DNA of 64,000 nt from Rhodopirellula europaea 6C. Its GTDB lineage: Bacteria; Planctomycetota; Planctomycetia; Pirellulales; Pirellulaceae. The position numbers were made by a program, and so were the translations under genes. This document shows, in pieces, positions 1-9,527 of the stretch (positions are counted from its first letter, which is position 1; every line of letters starts with the position of its first letter). Under the pieces are notes generated by a model that had not been told where the DNA came from, did no database searches, and saw nothing but the letters and a program-made list of their open reading frames with translations. The stretch is taken from assembly GCF_000338295.1 (NCBI RefSeq), contig NZ_ANMO01000011.1:124001-188000 (forward strand), in the 5' to 3' direction.

Positions 1-1
1 C

Positions 2-2338
2 CACGCTCGCAACCGATTGACGATGTTGCTCAGCGCGATCGCAATCACGGGTGCGTCCGTTGCGATCATCGGCTTCTACCGCAAACTGGACCCGACGGCG
101 GACATCTGGTTCTTTCAAACGAGGTCCAGCGGGTTCGCCGGATTCGTCAATCGCAACAACGCTGCGTTGATGTTGAATTTCGGTTTGGCCGCCAGCCTCG
201 GGTTGTTGTCTTGGCGGATGATGGCTTTGCACAACATCGAATTGGATGATCCCGATTTCGAATTCAACGATCTTTTGGCACTGATCTCGGACCGAGAGTC
301 ACTGATCGGTTTGCTTTCATCAATTACCTGTGTTGCCGGTTTGCTTCTGAATGGTTCGCGAGGCGGTGTGGTCGCGGCGTTGTTTGGATTGGTTTTCGCT
401 TTCGGATACGTTCGCCCAAGACGCGGGTTGATCGGTTTGCCTGTGTTGGCAGTTGTGATCGCAATCTCGGTCGCGATTTTGACAGTTCCGATGCAGCTCA
501 ATCTCGAATCCATCACTCGGCTCGAGATGATTTCCGCAAACGCGGACACTTTGCAAAAAGACGGCCGGTTGCTGCACTGGCAAGATGGATGGAATGCCGC
601 GATGGCTTACCTCCCGATGGGATCCGGCATCAGCACCTACGGATATTCCTACTTGCCGTACCAATCGCAAAGTCCGGGACCATGGTTTGAACACGCCGAC
701 AACTTGTGGTTGGAAATGCTGGTCGAGACCGGATTGCCTGGCGTAGTGATTACGGTGCTGCTGTTTGTGATCTTGCTTCGGTCACTGCGGCGGTTGTCGA
801 CATCAGCTGACCCCGTTGATCAAGGCGTTCGGGTCGCGGCGTGGTATGCGATCGCCGCGGTTGCCGCGTCGCAATTCTTTGACTTCGGTTTGATCATGCC
901 CGCCAACCTATTCGTTGCCGTGGTGCTGGCGACCGCTGTGGTTTCGCGACAGGTTGCTGGCGGTGGACTGCAAGCTCCAATGCCCGAGGAAGAAGACGAT
1001 CCTTATCACGCGATGGCGATGGCGGATCCCGAATACGCCATGGCGATGGCTGCGGCGGAACGGGAAGAAGAAGCCGCTGCCGCAGACCTCGAACCAGAAT
1101 CCACAACCGACAACACGAAGTCCGCTTCGGGCGGTGCGAAGATCAAATTGAAATCCACTTCCAAGTGGGGCCGCCTGACATCATCCGTCAGTGTCGGTGC
1201 CATCGCGGTTGGGATCATCTTGCTGTCCTTGCTAGCAATTCCTGGTTTGAAAAACGACGCCGAATCAGAATCGCTGGTCCGCCGCATCCAAAGCGAATAC
1301 GCGGGAATGAAGTTTCAACCTGAGGTTTTGGAACAAGTCGAATCGTTGCTAGCCGAGAACCTGGACTATAACCCGTTCCCCGAGACCCGCACTTTGCTCG
1401 CTGCGACTCAGCGTGATCGCGGACGCTTGGCGGAGACGTTGGAATGGCGGCCGACCACGATTGAACAGGCAGGTGAGATTTACGCGAAAACGAATCTGAA
1501 TGAGCGTGAACTGAATTACCCGCCGCCATTGGCTGCGATGACGCGAGATCCACTCAAGAGCATTCTGCATTACGAAGACGCTTGGAACACGTCCTTGGCT
1601 GGCGTGGTGACTTGCCCGCTCGGACAAGCCTCGCGAGCATCGTTGGTGCAATTGCAATCTGTTCTGGAACCCCAACCCGAAACAAACGTCGCGGTCAAAC
1701 ATCTTGCGAAGTTCTACTCGACCGAACCCATTCGTTTGATGCGATTGGGGCGACGCGCTTTCATGATCGGCGACTACGATTCAGCCGTATCGACGTTTCG
1801 AGATTCGCTGGCTTTGCGTCCTGGCCTGGCGTCTCAGTTGATGCCTCTGTTCCGAGTCAACCAAGACAAGCTTCCGCTCAGCAGAGTCATTCCGGAACAA
1901 TCGCAAGCGATCGAATTAGCGGCGGCCGATGTGATGTTGTGGGATGAACCCGATCAACCGTTCCTTCAGTACGCTGCAAGTTCGATCGATTGCAGTCGCG
2001 CATCCAATTTGGCTGGTCGTGCTAAATGCCAAGCCCTTCTTTCACGGATTCACTTCACACTGGCTGACACCGAGAAAGCGACCAAGTCGGGCGAAGAAGC
2101 CATCCGCTTGATGCCCGATGAGCCGCGATACCGAGTTCAATTGATTGAGCAAATGCTGATCACCGGCAATCGGAAAGATGCCCTGCGACATTCACGAATG
2201 GGCCGCGAAGCATTTCCGAAAGACAAACGGTTCCAACAATTTGTTGATCGCATTGCAGAAGCCGATCGAAAGGAAATGCTCGAACCAAACCTCCCCAAGG
2301 ACGACACGCTGCCCAGCGTCGAGTCAATTTTGAATTAG
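2..2338 (+). CDS. O-antigen ligase-like membrane protein with TPRs (5' end outside window)
   Basis: The frame is open to the left edge, so the N-terminus is missing; the TTG at 17 is only the first start-like codon inside the window. At least seven hydrophobic segments fill the first 310 residues. The stretch LLNGSRGG followed by a periplasmic-type loop (DGWNAAMAYLPMGSG, then FEHADNLWLEMLVETG) resembles the Wzy_C/WaaL family (PF04932), which joins or polymerises lipid-linked glycans at the inner membrane. After an acidic Ala/Glu-rich linker (about residues 325-365) comes another membrane segment (SVGAIAVGIILLSLLAIPGL). The C-terminal half then reads as TPR-like helices, such as YDSAVSTFRDSLALRPG and TEKATKSGEEAIRLMPDEP. 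The family assignment is inferred from these motifs; donor and acceptor cannot be deduced. The gene ends convergently with the export operon, about 80 bases away. Confidence 0.75.
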   Translation, partial: HARNRLTMLLSAIAITGASVAIIGFYRKLDPTADIWFFQTRSSGFAGFVNRNNAALMLNFGLAASLGLLSWRMMALHNIELDDPDFEFNDLLALISDRESLIGLLSSITCVAGLLLNGSRGGVVAALFGLVFAFGYVRPRRGLIGLPVLAVVIAISVAILTVPMQLNLESITRLEMISANADTLQKDGRLLHWQDGWNAAMAYLPMGSGISTYGYSYLPYQSQSPGPWFEHADNLWLEMLVETGLPGVVITVLLFVILLRSLRRLSTSADPVDQGVRVAAWYAIAAVAASQFFDFGLIMPANLFVAVVLATAVVSRQVAGGGLQAPMPEEEDDPYHAMAMADPEYAMAMAAAEREEEAAAADLEPESTTDNTKSASGGAKIKLKSTSKWGRLTSSVSVGAIAVGIILLSLLAIPGLKNDAESESLVRRIQSEYAGMKFQPEVLEQVESLLAENLDYNPFPETRTLLAATQRDRGRLAETLEWRPTTIEQAGEIYAKTNLNERELNYPPPLAAMTRDPLKSILHYEDAWNTSLAGVVTCPLGQASRASLVQLQSVLEPQPETNVAVKHLAKFYSTEPIRLMRLGRRAFMIGDYDSAVSTFRDSLALRPGLASQLMPLFRVNQDKLPLSRVIPEQSQAIELAAADVMLWDEPDQPFLQYAASSIDCSRASNLAGRAKCQALLSRIHFTLADTEKATKSGEEAIRLMPDEPRYRVQLIEQMLITGNRKDALRHSRMGREAFPKDKRFQQFVDRIAEADRKEMLEPNLPKDDTLPSVESILN

Positions 2339-2343
2339 CAGCG

Positions 2344-2361
2344 GCCCTTGTTATCGAGGGC
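2344..2361. terminator. Weak hairpin between convergent genes
   Basis: GCCCT and AGGGC form a 5-bp stem with an 8-base loop in the 78-base gap between two convergent stop codons. No U-run follows on either strand, so a role as terminator is only a guess from position. Confidence 0.22.
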
Positions 2362-2416
2362 GGCCGTTTACAGAAAAAGCAGTCGGCAAAACCTGCATCG
2401 CAAATTCCGGGTCGTC

Positions 2417-4762
2417 TCAAGATGTGCCTTCGGCCAACCATTCCCAAAACCGTCTTCCCAGGCTTCGTTGATCGCGAAGAGCCATTTGTCCGGTCTCGCC
2501 AGCTCGCACGCGATCGCTGACAACGGGCGAAAGAGGGACAATCGCTTGAAAGCGTGGTGTCAACAATTCGTAGGGATCCGCTGACTGCGACTGTTCCTTT
2601 GCAGGAGATACCGGCAGCGGTCCATCCGCGATCGCCGCGAGAGCGGGATGCGGAATTTGGCGACTAGCACGAGGTTGCAATTTCTTGGGATGGACCTCGA
2701 TCAATTCTCCGCCACGGAAAAGCACTTGCATGGGTTCGTCTTTTTGCAGTGCCGAACGATAGGCGTCCAAGTCGGAATCACCGACCGAGACCAAGAGTTC
2801 CATTCGCTGACGAACGCCGATATGGACAAGTTCTTCTCCAGCACGCACATAGGCCCCGCGAAGGTCTTCTAAATCCGTTGTCAAAATCTCTCCGTCGCGT
2901 TGAGCAACCACCCGAAGCGAATCCACTTGCGCGTTCAACTCTTCCAAACTGCGGCGTAAACTCTCGGACTTCTGTTTGGCAGCTTCTGCCAAGCCAAGTT
3001 CGCCCAACCCTTCATGGCGTTGCCACTTGATCTCCTCCGCCTCCAATTCCAACTGAGTCGCATCGCGTTCAGCGACCAATTCATGATCACTCAACTGAAG
3101 GATCACTTGTCCAGCCATCACTGGATCACCGGAACGCATGATGATCTGGTCGACAAAACCATTGACCGGCGAGCGGAGAATCTGATCGTCCGCGAACCGC
3201 ACAACGACGGGCACCGGACGGCTGAGAGGTGACGGCAACGTCACCAAAAACTGGGCAAGAAAGCAAAACGTCACGCAGGTCCAGATTGCACGGCGACGGT
3301 GCGACCACTTTGAAAACGATTCCGCCTCCCCCTCGTAGTTCCAAACCTTGCCCGCGAATTTCATCGTTGGAAGCATGACCCACAATAGGATCGCAGCCAC
3401 TGCCATCAGCAATCCAACCGGCCCCGCCCACATGGATACGACGACAATCAATCCGCCCATCCAGACAATTTGGAAGACGATGGATGCGGCGGCGTGACAA
3501 GCAGCGAATCCACGCCGCCAACCCGATAGCTTGCAACTGTCACCTCGCATCGCAAACAACTTGAACTGCAACCAACCACCGAACAGTTTGCGACCTTGTT
3601 CTCGCAAGTTGGGAATGTCCGTCCAGTCGGAGAGAACGTAGTAGCCGTCCAAACGCAACAACGGGTTGGCATTGACCAGCAACGTCGCAGGACCGGCGAT
3701 GAAGAAGATTTGTGCTGCCAAGTGTGCCGCGAAGTCGGATGGGTGCCAGCACCAAATCCAATATGCAACCGATGCGATCAACAATTCCCAGTACACACCC
3801 GCCATCGCGATCGAAGCGCGAGATTGGCGGTTGGGAAGACGCCAAGCGTTGGTCACGTCCACGTAGGCAAGTGGTGCCATCAGAAAGAACATCACGCCGG
3901 CTTTACCAACCTGGACTCCATGCCAACGAGCCGCGACGGCGTGGCCCATCTCGTGAATCAATTTCATCACGGCCCAGATGGCCAGCATTCCGATCCAAAG
4001 CTCAGAATCAAAGATCCGCATCAACTCCGCGGTTAGTTGGCTACGTTGGAACAAAGCGAAAGTCATCGTGATTGCAATGAACGATCCCGCAACCACAACA
4101 CCGTGAGCCGTGAACAGTGGTCGCGAGAGTGGAAGCAGCGCGTTCGCGGGTCCATTGGCATTGACCAGCGGAAACCGCAAGCTGATCAACCACGAACACG
4201 CCTTGATCAACGGACCAATGCAAACGGAAAACAACCGATTTAGAACCGCGAAAAGACCGGGTCGCTTGGCCCGCGCTGGCTGTTTAACTGCAGCCTCAAC
4301 TGAGTCCTCCGTCGACACCTCATCAGTATTCAGCAAGTCGGCCTTGGTCGCGGAATCAGTTACGACTTCAGCTGGCATTGCAGGCGGCGTCGCGGTCGGA
4401 ACGGCTTCTGCGATTGCGATTTTCTGAGCCACTAACACCGCGATAAAATCAGCGACGTCTTCTGGCGACCAATCCAAGCCATCCCGTTGTGCTTGGTGAA
4501 CAATCTCAGTTGTCGAGCGATGACCGTCCAGGAGCGTAGCGACATAGTGTTCCGATGTTCCCAATTGGAAATGTTGCCCCGTTCCACCATGCGCGGCACG
4601 GATGACAGTGACTCCGGCCACTTCGCATACGGTGAATTCAAGCTCCGGATCCAGACGCACCTTGGGTGCTTGCAACGGTGGCCCACTCAGGCCATTCAGT
4701 TCAGTGAGAACGCTCTCATCGATCGGGCTCTGGTTTGTGACAGCTTCGTTTGGATTCACCAT
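2417..4762 (-). CDS. PqqD-like / M50 zinc metalloprotease / HlyD-lipoyl fusion protein
   Basis: About 781 aa, last gene of the four-gene operon. The N-terminal region (around VCEVAGVTVIRAA to the LDGHRSTTEIVHQA stretch) resembles a PqqD-type peptide-binding winged helix. A membrane region follows with a site-2 protease (M50) signature: LIHEMGHAVAARWHG gives the HExxH zinc ligands, and NANPLLRLDGYYVLSDW gives the conserved LDG aspartate. The C-terminal third is a biotinyl-lipoyl/HlyD adaptor (SPVNGFVDQIIMRSGDPV, then a coiled coil). This order matches the 'putative peptide zinc metalloprotease' (YydH-like) group. I chose the ATG at 4762 because it overlaps the preceding stop as ATGGTGA and has a GGGGTGG site upstream; the ATG at 4816 would overlap by 61 bases. 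Predicted role (inference): membrane-embedded proteolysis or handling of an exported protein, probably the giant protein encoded divergently. Confidence 0.82.
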   Translation of the reverse strand: MVNPNEAVTNQSPIDESVLTELNGLSGPPLQAPKVRLDPELEFTVCEVAGVTVIRAAHGGTGQHFQLGTSEHYVATLLDGHRSTTEIVHQAQRDGLDWSPEDVADFIAVLVAQKIAIAEAVPTATPPAMPAEVVTDSATKADLLNTDEVSTEDSVEAAVKQPARAKRPGLFAVLNRLFSVCIGPLIKACSWLISLRFPLVNANGPANALLPLSRPLFTAHGVVVAGSFIAITMTFALFQRSQLTAELMRIFDSELWIGMLAIWAVMKLIHEMGHAVAARWHGVQVGKAGVMFFLMAPLAYVDVTNAWRLPNRQSRASIAMAGVYWELLIASVAYWIWCWHPSDFAAHLAAQIFFIAGPATLLVNANPLLRLDGYYVLSDWTDIPNLREQGRKLFGGWLQFKLFAMRGDSCKLSGWRRGFAACHAAASIVFQIVWMGGLIVVVSMWAGPVGLLMAVAAILLWVMLPTMKFAGKVWNYEGEAESFSKWSHRRRAIWTCVTFCFLAQFLVTLPSPLSRPVPVVVRFADDQILRSPVNGFVDQIIMRSGDPVMAGQVILQLSDHELVAERDATQLELEAEEIKWQRHEGLGELGLAEAAKQKSESLRRSLEELNAQVDSLRVVAQRDGEILTTDLEDLRGAYVRAGEELVHIGVRQRMELLVSVGDSDLDAYRSALQKDEPMQVLFRGGELIEVHPKKLQPRASRQIPHPALAAIADGPLPVSPAKEQSQSADPYELLTPRFQAIVPLSPVVSDRVRAGETGQMALRDQRSLGRRFWEWLAEGTS

Positions 4763-6204
4763 CCGATCATCCACCCCATTCGTCTCACGGGAGTTCGGAT
4801 CCACTTCCAAATCCACGGGTAAGTGGGCCCCATCACGATGGCCTCGCCACGCATTCCCACTCGTAGTGCCGCGTTTTCGTTGGGCAGTTCCGCGATCGCG
4901 ACGAAGACATTGGCATCATCACGAATGGTGGCGGCAGGCCAAACCGACTGCACACTGCTCTCAAACGCTTCCCCGTCCAAAGCGGGAAACCACAATTCGA
5001 CAGGAGCGTTCATTTCCACGAATCCAATTTCAGACTCGGGCAACTCCAATTCAATCTCAACGTTTCCTTCGGGAGCGACTTCCATCAACGTTTGCCCGAT
5101 TTCTAACGGTGTCCCGAGGGATCGAGTCAGGTCACCTTGGATGATGATCCCATCGATCGGCGACACGACATCAAGTTTGCTCAGTTTGTCTTGCAACAAT
5201 TCCGCTTTCCGAAGCAACGTCTTCCGGCGCAACCCAGCCAACTGAGCCGAAGCAATTTGATTGCTTGCCAGTGCAATGTCCTCGTCCTTTTGGGCTTCAT
5301 CGATTTCTGCCAGCAGAGATTCCAACTCGATCCGCAACGGCCGACCGTCCAACTGCAACAGCGTTTGCCCGGCTGTGACACGATCGCCGGGACGAACCAA
5401 CGTCGTCAGCAGCGTCGCATCGATTGGCGATGCGATCAGGCGTCCGTTCATCGGGGCGACCGTCGCGATCGCATGAGTGCGATACGACATGGGAATGCAT
5501 GTCAAAATCAAAGTCACCAAGAAAGCGATTCCGATCAGCCCTCGCCGTGACCACCACTTGCTCAGCTTGTTCGCCAGACGTCCCCAATGATCCTTTGCCG
5601 GGCGACTCAAGAAAATCGCAGCGAACAATCCCATCACGTCGGGAGTCAGCATTCTTTGAAACGTTCGGGCGTCAAAGTCATCTGACTCGGGCGGCCGAAT
5701 CCACAGCTGACAACGCGGCGTCGTTGAACCGCTGGATGCGTTCTCGCTTGGTTGGGACGCGTTCTCGACATCCGGAACTAGATCAATCACCAGAGTTCCG
5801 TTGTCCCATCGCGACGTGCTTTCGGTCGGCGGCGGACTGTCTTCTGCGGTCGATGCCAACCACTGTGCGTCATAGCGCTGACGAATGGAGTTGTCTGCTC
5901 CCAACCAACCCAGCCGTCCATCGTGCAACCGATGCATCGTCCGACCGCCCCAACCCAATCGAATGGTGTGTTCTGGCAGCACGGTGCACAACCGCTGGAC
6001 CAACAATTCCGCGGCCGACACACGGTCCTTGGTGGACGCCATCTCGGTCAACCAAGTGTGCCACATCGATTGAAAATGCTTTGACTGGGGAACATCCGAC
6101 AACTCAGCAGATTGCATCGGTCGCGCAGACGCATCATTCGACGCGGCCACTTGTTGGGGATTGTTCTTGTCTCGGAATGTGGTCGATGTGGCAGCACTTA
6201 CCAT
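4756..6204 (-). CDS. HlyD-family adaptor with GAF-like cytoplasmic N-terminus
   Basis: 482 aa. A soluble N-terminal region of about 210 residues contains AAELLVQRLCTVLPEHTIRL and RTMHRLHDGRLGWLG, which loosely resembles the GAF domains found in front of some HlyD adaptors. One membrane segment follows (GLIGIAFLVTLILTCIPMSY). After it comes a lipoyl half-motif (GRLIASPIDATLLTTLVRPG), a short coiled-coil hairpin, the second lipoyl half (VVSPIDGIIIQGDL) and a beta-barrel region. Membrane-fusion proteins of this type bridge an inner-membrane component to a TolC channel. The ATG overlaps the stop of the upstream adaptor (ATGGTAA), so translation is probably coupled. The GAF assignment is weak; the HlyD assignment is strong. 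Confidence 0.82.
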   Translation of the reverse strand: MVSAATSTTFRDKNNPQQVAASNDASARPMQSAELSDVPQSKHFQSMWHTWLTEMASTKDRVSAAELLVQRLCTVLPEHTIRLGWGGRTMHRLHDGRLGWLGADNSIRQRYDAQWLASTAEDSPPPTESTSRWDNGTLVIDLVPDVENASQPSENASSGSTTPRCQLWIRPPESDDFDARTFQRMLTPDVMGLFAAIFLSRPAKDHWGRLANKLSKWWSRRGLIGIAFLVTLILTCIPMSYRTHAIATVAPMNGRLIASPIDATLLTTLVRPGDRVTAGQTLLQLDGRPLRIELESLLAEIDEAQKDEDIALASNQIASAQLAGLRRKTLLRKAELLQDKLSKLDVVSPIDGIIIQGDLTRSLGTPLEIGQTLMEVAPEGNVEIELELPESEIGFVEMNAPVELWFPALDGEAFESSVQSVWPAATIRDDANVFVAIAELPNENAALRVGMRGEAIVMGPTYPWIWKWIRTPVRRMGWMIGW

Positions 6205-7127
6205 CGATTGATTCCTGACTGTTGTAGTTTGGAAACCGACTCGGATCCTTCGTCAGTCAGGTTCGGTGCAACGACTCGCATGGTGCAGCGGTCACCTGGC
6301 CGAAGTTCGCCCGTTGGATTGTCGATCCGTACCCGAATTTCAATTGTGCCGCTTTCGCTATTGATTGATGGACCGACCGTATCGATCTTTCCATCGACAG
6401 TCTTGCGAGCGGCGCGGAAATAGACCTGTGTATCCATGCCCGGCTTCATCTGTAACGCCCGATCGGCCATCACATTGAAAACAGCGTGAAGAATGTCCGT
6501 CCGCACCAAGCGAACGATCTCCGGTGAAGAAGGTGTGATTGTGGCTCCCAAACTGGCTCGTTTTTCCGCGATGACTCCATCGAACGGAGCTCGAATCGTT
6601 CGTCGCTTCCATTGCAATTCGAGTCGGTTGGCTTCCGCCGATCGAAGCGTTCGTTGTTCGGTCGCGGTCAACAACCGCGCCGCGGCAATCTTCAATTCCA
6701 GTTCAGCTCGACGAAGTTCATCGGAACCCGCCATCTCGTCTCGCAACAAACGGCGAAGGTGTTCGACCCGAATCGTTTGCATATCCAACGACGCTTGCGC
6801 CGCGTTGACTTCACCCAACATGGCGGCTTGCGTTTGAGCGATCTCCATCGACGCCTTTTCAATTTCGTCGTCCAATCGAGCAATGACATCGTTGGCCTTG
6901 ACCCGCTGGCCGACTTTCACTGGCAATTCGATGATTCGCCCGAGATCTTCACTTCCAAGGCAGACGTCTTCGATGGCTTGCGAGAAACCTTCGTAGGCAG
7001 AATCACCATACAATGCGATGCCGCGCTGCGTCGCAGTCGTACCTTGCGCGAGTGCGAAATCCGCCGTTAGATGAAACGCGATGAAGACGCTCAAACCGAC
7101 AATCGTCCATGATGTTTGCTTTGTCAT
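6198..7127 (-). CDS. Periplasmic HlyD/RND-type adaptor subunit
   Basis: About 309 aa. I chose the ATG at 7127 over the upstream GTG/ATG-like starts because it begins a clean signal peptide (MTKQTSWTIVGLSVFIAF, ending near FALAQ) and sits 4 bases after the TolC-like stop with AGGAAA just upstream. The lipoyl motif is split around a coiled coil: VKVGQRVKANDVIARLDDEI before it and TIRAPFDGVIAEKRASLGA after it. The barrel domain ends with RIDNPTGELRPGDRCTMRV. It has the size and order of an efflux periplasmic adaptor. Having two adaptors plus a third fused to a protease in one operon is unusual for a simple efflux pump, and no RND or ABC inner-membrane transporter lies next to it. Confidence 0.85.
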   Translation of the reverse strand: MTKQTSWTIVGLSVFIAFHLTADFALAQGTTATQRGIALYGDSAYEGFSQAIEDVCLGSEDLGRIIELPVKVGQRVKANDVIARLDDEIEKASMEIAQTQAAMLGEVNAAQASLDMQTIRVEHLRRLLRDEMAGSDELRRAELELKIAAARLLTATEQRTLRSAEANRLELQWKRRTIRAPFDGVIAEKRASLGATITPSSPEIVRLVRTDILHAVFNVMADRALQMKPGMDTQVYFRAARKTVDGKIDTVGPSINSESGTIEIRVRIDNPTGELRPGDRCTMRVVAPNLTDEGSESVSKLQQSGINRW

Positions 7128-7131
7128 TTTC

Positions 7132-9189
7132 CTATTCCATCCGTTCCAATGTGGACGCTGCGTCGCCGGAAGATGAATCTTCGAATTCAATCAGCCCAAC
7201 CTCTCCAATCAACGATTCACCGACCACCTGCTGGCTCCACTGGGTGACTTGCGTCGGAGCGTGCATGTGATTGATCTCAACTGGGTCAATTCGTGACAGG
7301 TCAATCTGGCTAGTGTTTCCGGGGCGATATGGCTGGACGCCCTCGGTCATCAACAACGTCCCCATCGCCTTTTGCAACTCGATCAAAGAGATGATCGACG
7401 AGACTTGTGCGGTGACGAATAGCTGTTCGCTTTCGGTACGACGCTTCTGAGTTTCCAGTAAATCTTCCAACACAAGCGCTGTCGGTCCACCATCACCGGC
7501 GAGCAATTCCCAACGCCGCATTGCGATTTCTTCTTCGCGAATTGCGGCTTGCAGTGTGATCGCCTTGCTTTCACGCAACCGAAAGTTTGCGTCCGCCTGT
7601 ATCAACGCGGTTTCAATTTCGCGTCGCGCAACCAACAAACTCTGACGCAACTCCTCACTTCGTTGTTGGTATCGATACCTTGCTTCGCGAACACGACTGC
7701 GTGCGGCGCGGCGACCATACGGCAAGCTGTACTGCAAGGTCGCCGTCAGGCCGGGACCTTCAGTGAATTGGTCACCAAACGCTTGTAAGAATCGATTGTC
7801 TCCGCGAAGCCCGGACAAATACGCATCAAAAACCGCGTCCAATTGTGGTTTCAGTTCATTACGAGTCACGTTGATGCCCAACCCCGCAGACGCCAGTTCT
7901 TGCGTCGCGGCTTGGATGTCGGGTCGATACTCCAACCCGCGCACGATGGCGTCCTTCAGCTCGATGTCTTCCTTGGGAATATCGGGATTGGCCAAAGGGA
8001 TCAATTCAACCGATTGTTTCATCGCCGCAATTTCCGGACTACCAACGAGTGTTCTTAGTCGAACCTGAAGTCGTTGCAACTCCGCTTCGATTTCGATTTG
8101 GCGATCACGGTCGTTTGCCAATCGACGCTGGACCTTGATGCGTTGAAGCGGTCCAGAGTCCAGATCTGCACGTCCATCAACGATGCGAGCGATTTGTTCG
8201 CCTCGTTCGATCAGGCTTCGCTGTTGGACCAAGTGGCAACGGCGTTCGTACAATCGCCAAAACGCTTGGAAGGTGTCGACAAGATGAGATTCAATTTCCG
8301 AACGCATCTCTTGCCAAGCAATCCGGCTTTCAATGGATGCCTGCGTGACGAGCCGCGTGTTGTAGACCTCGCCGCTGGTTGCCAACAACGGTTGTGTGAT
8401 GCTAAGGCTGACTCTTGAGTTGCCTTGGGGATTTGGTTCGAAGAAAAGACTATTGCTATCCAGAGTTCCCAATTCTTGCGTCAAGTCGACGACCGCACCA
8501 CGTCGCGTCAGTTTACGAAAGCCACCGCTGGCGATCACCGAGTTTTGGATCAATCGATCGGGGCCACCCGTTGTCAATGTGCTGCCGACCGGATCATTGA
8601 CACGGCCGTAGCCACCTTCCAACAACAACGTCGGGTCGAAAACAGCGTTTTGCTGCACAATCTTTTCGTACGCAATCGAAGTCCGCCGTGAAACTGATGA
8701 GATCCGAGGACTGGTCTCGAGCGTGTCCGTCAGGACGGTTGGCAAATCAAATGACACTTGCTCGGGCGTCTGCAACAGCCCCGAGAAGGCAATGGATTCC
8801 CACCAGGGAGCGACGGTGTCAACCGCCGTGGTGACTTCCGTCGGTTCCGGCGGCAACGCCAACGTGTCGGTGGTCGAAGACGAAGGCGGCTTTGATTCGG
8901 TTGCCAACGGTGTCTCTGGTTGCAACGAATCCCGGCGATTGGCCTCCGCCATGTTGCGTGCAGCGTTCTCGAGAAACTGTTGAAACGACGTTTCTTCCGC
9001 TCTGAGGATTGGTGATTGCATACCGAGTAAGACCAAACCACCAGTTGCTAGCATCCAAGCAGCGACCGTCGACCGCCGGAAAGGCCAGATTGCCTTCGGC
9101 GACGATCGTCGTTTTTCGCATGTCGACGAGGAGACCTGCGGGGGCCTCCTCCATCGGATGCTGCGGTGATGCTGATACGTGGGCTTCAT
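7132..9189 (-). CDS. TolC-family outer-membrane channel protein
   Basis: 685 aa. The long basic N-terminus leads into a hydrophobic signal (TVAAWMLATGGLVLLGMQSP) ending near ILRAEE. The body shows the two-fold repeated TolC architecture: strand regions such as VSLSITQPLLATSGE and LTATLQYSLPYGRRAARS, flanked by long helices rich in Gln, Arg and Glu (IESHLVDTFQAFWRLYERR; SEELRQSLLVARREIETALI). The start at 9189 has AGGTAGGA directly upstream. It is the first gene of an operon that runs away from the giant-protein gene, with about 340 bases between the two start codons. Likely role (family knowledge): trimeric exit duct working with the downstream HlyD adaptors. It is longer than E. coli TolC (about 470 aa mature) because of its N- and C-terminal extensions. 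Confidence 0.87.
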   Translation of the reverse strand: MKPTYQHHRSIRWRRPPQVSSSTCEKRRSSPKAIWPFRRSTVAAWMLATGGLVLLGMQSPILRAEETSFQQFLENAARNMAEANRRDSLQPETPLATESKPPSSSTTDTLALPPEPTEVTTAVDTVAPWWESIAFSGLLQTPEQVSFDLPTVLTDTLETSPRISSVSRRTSIAYEKIVQQNAVFDPTLLLEGGYGRVNDPVGSTLTTGGPDRLIQNSVIASGGFRKLTRRGAVVDLTQELGTLDSNSLFFEPNPQGNSRVSLSITQPLLATSGEVYNTRLVTQASIESRIAWQEMRSEIESHLVDTFQAFWRLYERRCHLVQQRSLIERGEQIARIVDGRADLDSGPLQRIKVQRRLANDRDRQIEIEAELQRLQVRLRTLVGSPEIAAMKQSVELIPLANPDIPKEDIELKDAIVRGLEYRPDIQAATQELASAGLGINVTRNELKPQLDAVFDAYLSGLRGDNRFLQAFGDQFTEGPGLTATLQYSLPYGRRAARSRVREARYRYQQRSEELRQSLLVARREIETALIQADANFRLRESKAITLQAAIREEEIAMRRWELLAGDGGPTALVLEDLLETQKRRTESEQLFVTAQVSSIISLIELQKAMGTLLMTEGVQPYRPGNTSQIDLSRIDPVEINHMHAPTQVTQWSQQVVGESLIGEVGLIEFEDSSSGDAASTLERME

Positions 9190-9527
9190 TCCTACCTAGA
9201 CCAGATTTGCAAACGCAAACAATCACCTTCGGCTGTCGCCCGCTCCTTCATCCGAAGGTCTGCAAGCGTGCCCTCTCAACCGCTGGTGATCACGAATCGT
9301 GAGATCTAGCGCCTTGATCCACGACGTGTACATAACTCTTCGGATGAGACGGTCGCGAGGATTGCAACGACCGCAAGCAAATTGAGCGTCGCAACGATCT
9401 GACCGGTATCAATCGGAAAAACGCGTCAAGTCAGCGGAACCCGCAAAGTCAGCGGATCCTACGTGAACCCCCGCACGTCTCATGCGTGCGCGAATTTGTG
9501 TCGTTTAGGACGATGAGGCAAACCACC
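9190..9527. promoter_or_regulatory. Divergent intergenic region of export operon and giant gene
   Basis: 338 bases without a convincing gene. It must hold the promoters of both directions, but I see no clear -35/-10 pair. It contains a direct repeat AAGTCAGCGGA at 9428-9438 and 9446-9456 (18-base spacing, so same helical face within about two turns). It also has a perfect 6-bp hairpin CGCACG/CGTGCG (9472-9477 and 9485-9490), and CGGTCG/CGACCG at 9350-9355 and 9368-9373. The hairpin overlaps the far-upstream GTG at 9486, which argues for a downstream start for the giant gene. Confidence 0.45.

Noticed and set aside
4602-5144. 180-aa plus-strand frame
   Set aside because: Overlaps two well-supported minus-strand genes; no domain or RBS.
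5424-6218. 264-aa plus-strand frame opposite the HlyD adaptor
   Set aside because: Arg/Ser/Pro-rich translation typical of antisense to a GC-rich gene; the opposite strand has clear HlyD motifs.
7132-9189. Efflux pump for antibiotics or metals
   Set aside because: No RND or ABC inner-membrane transporter is present; three adaptors plus a protease next to a giant surface protein fit protein export or processing better.
9486-9527. GTG at 9486 as start of the giant gene
   Set aside because: It lies within a hairpin and lacks an RBS; ATG 9528 has GAGG at a proper distance and is closer to the LEPR-XLL-like motif.
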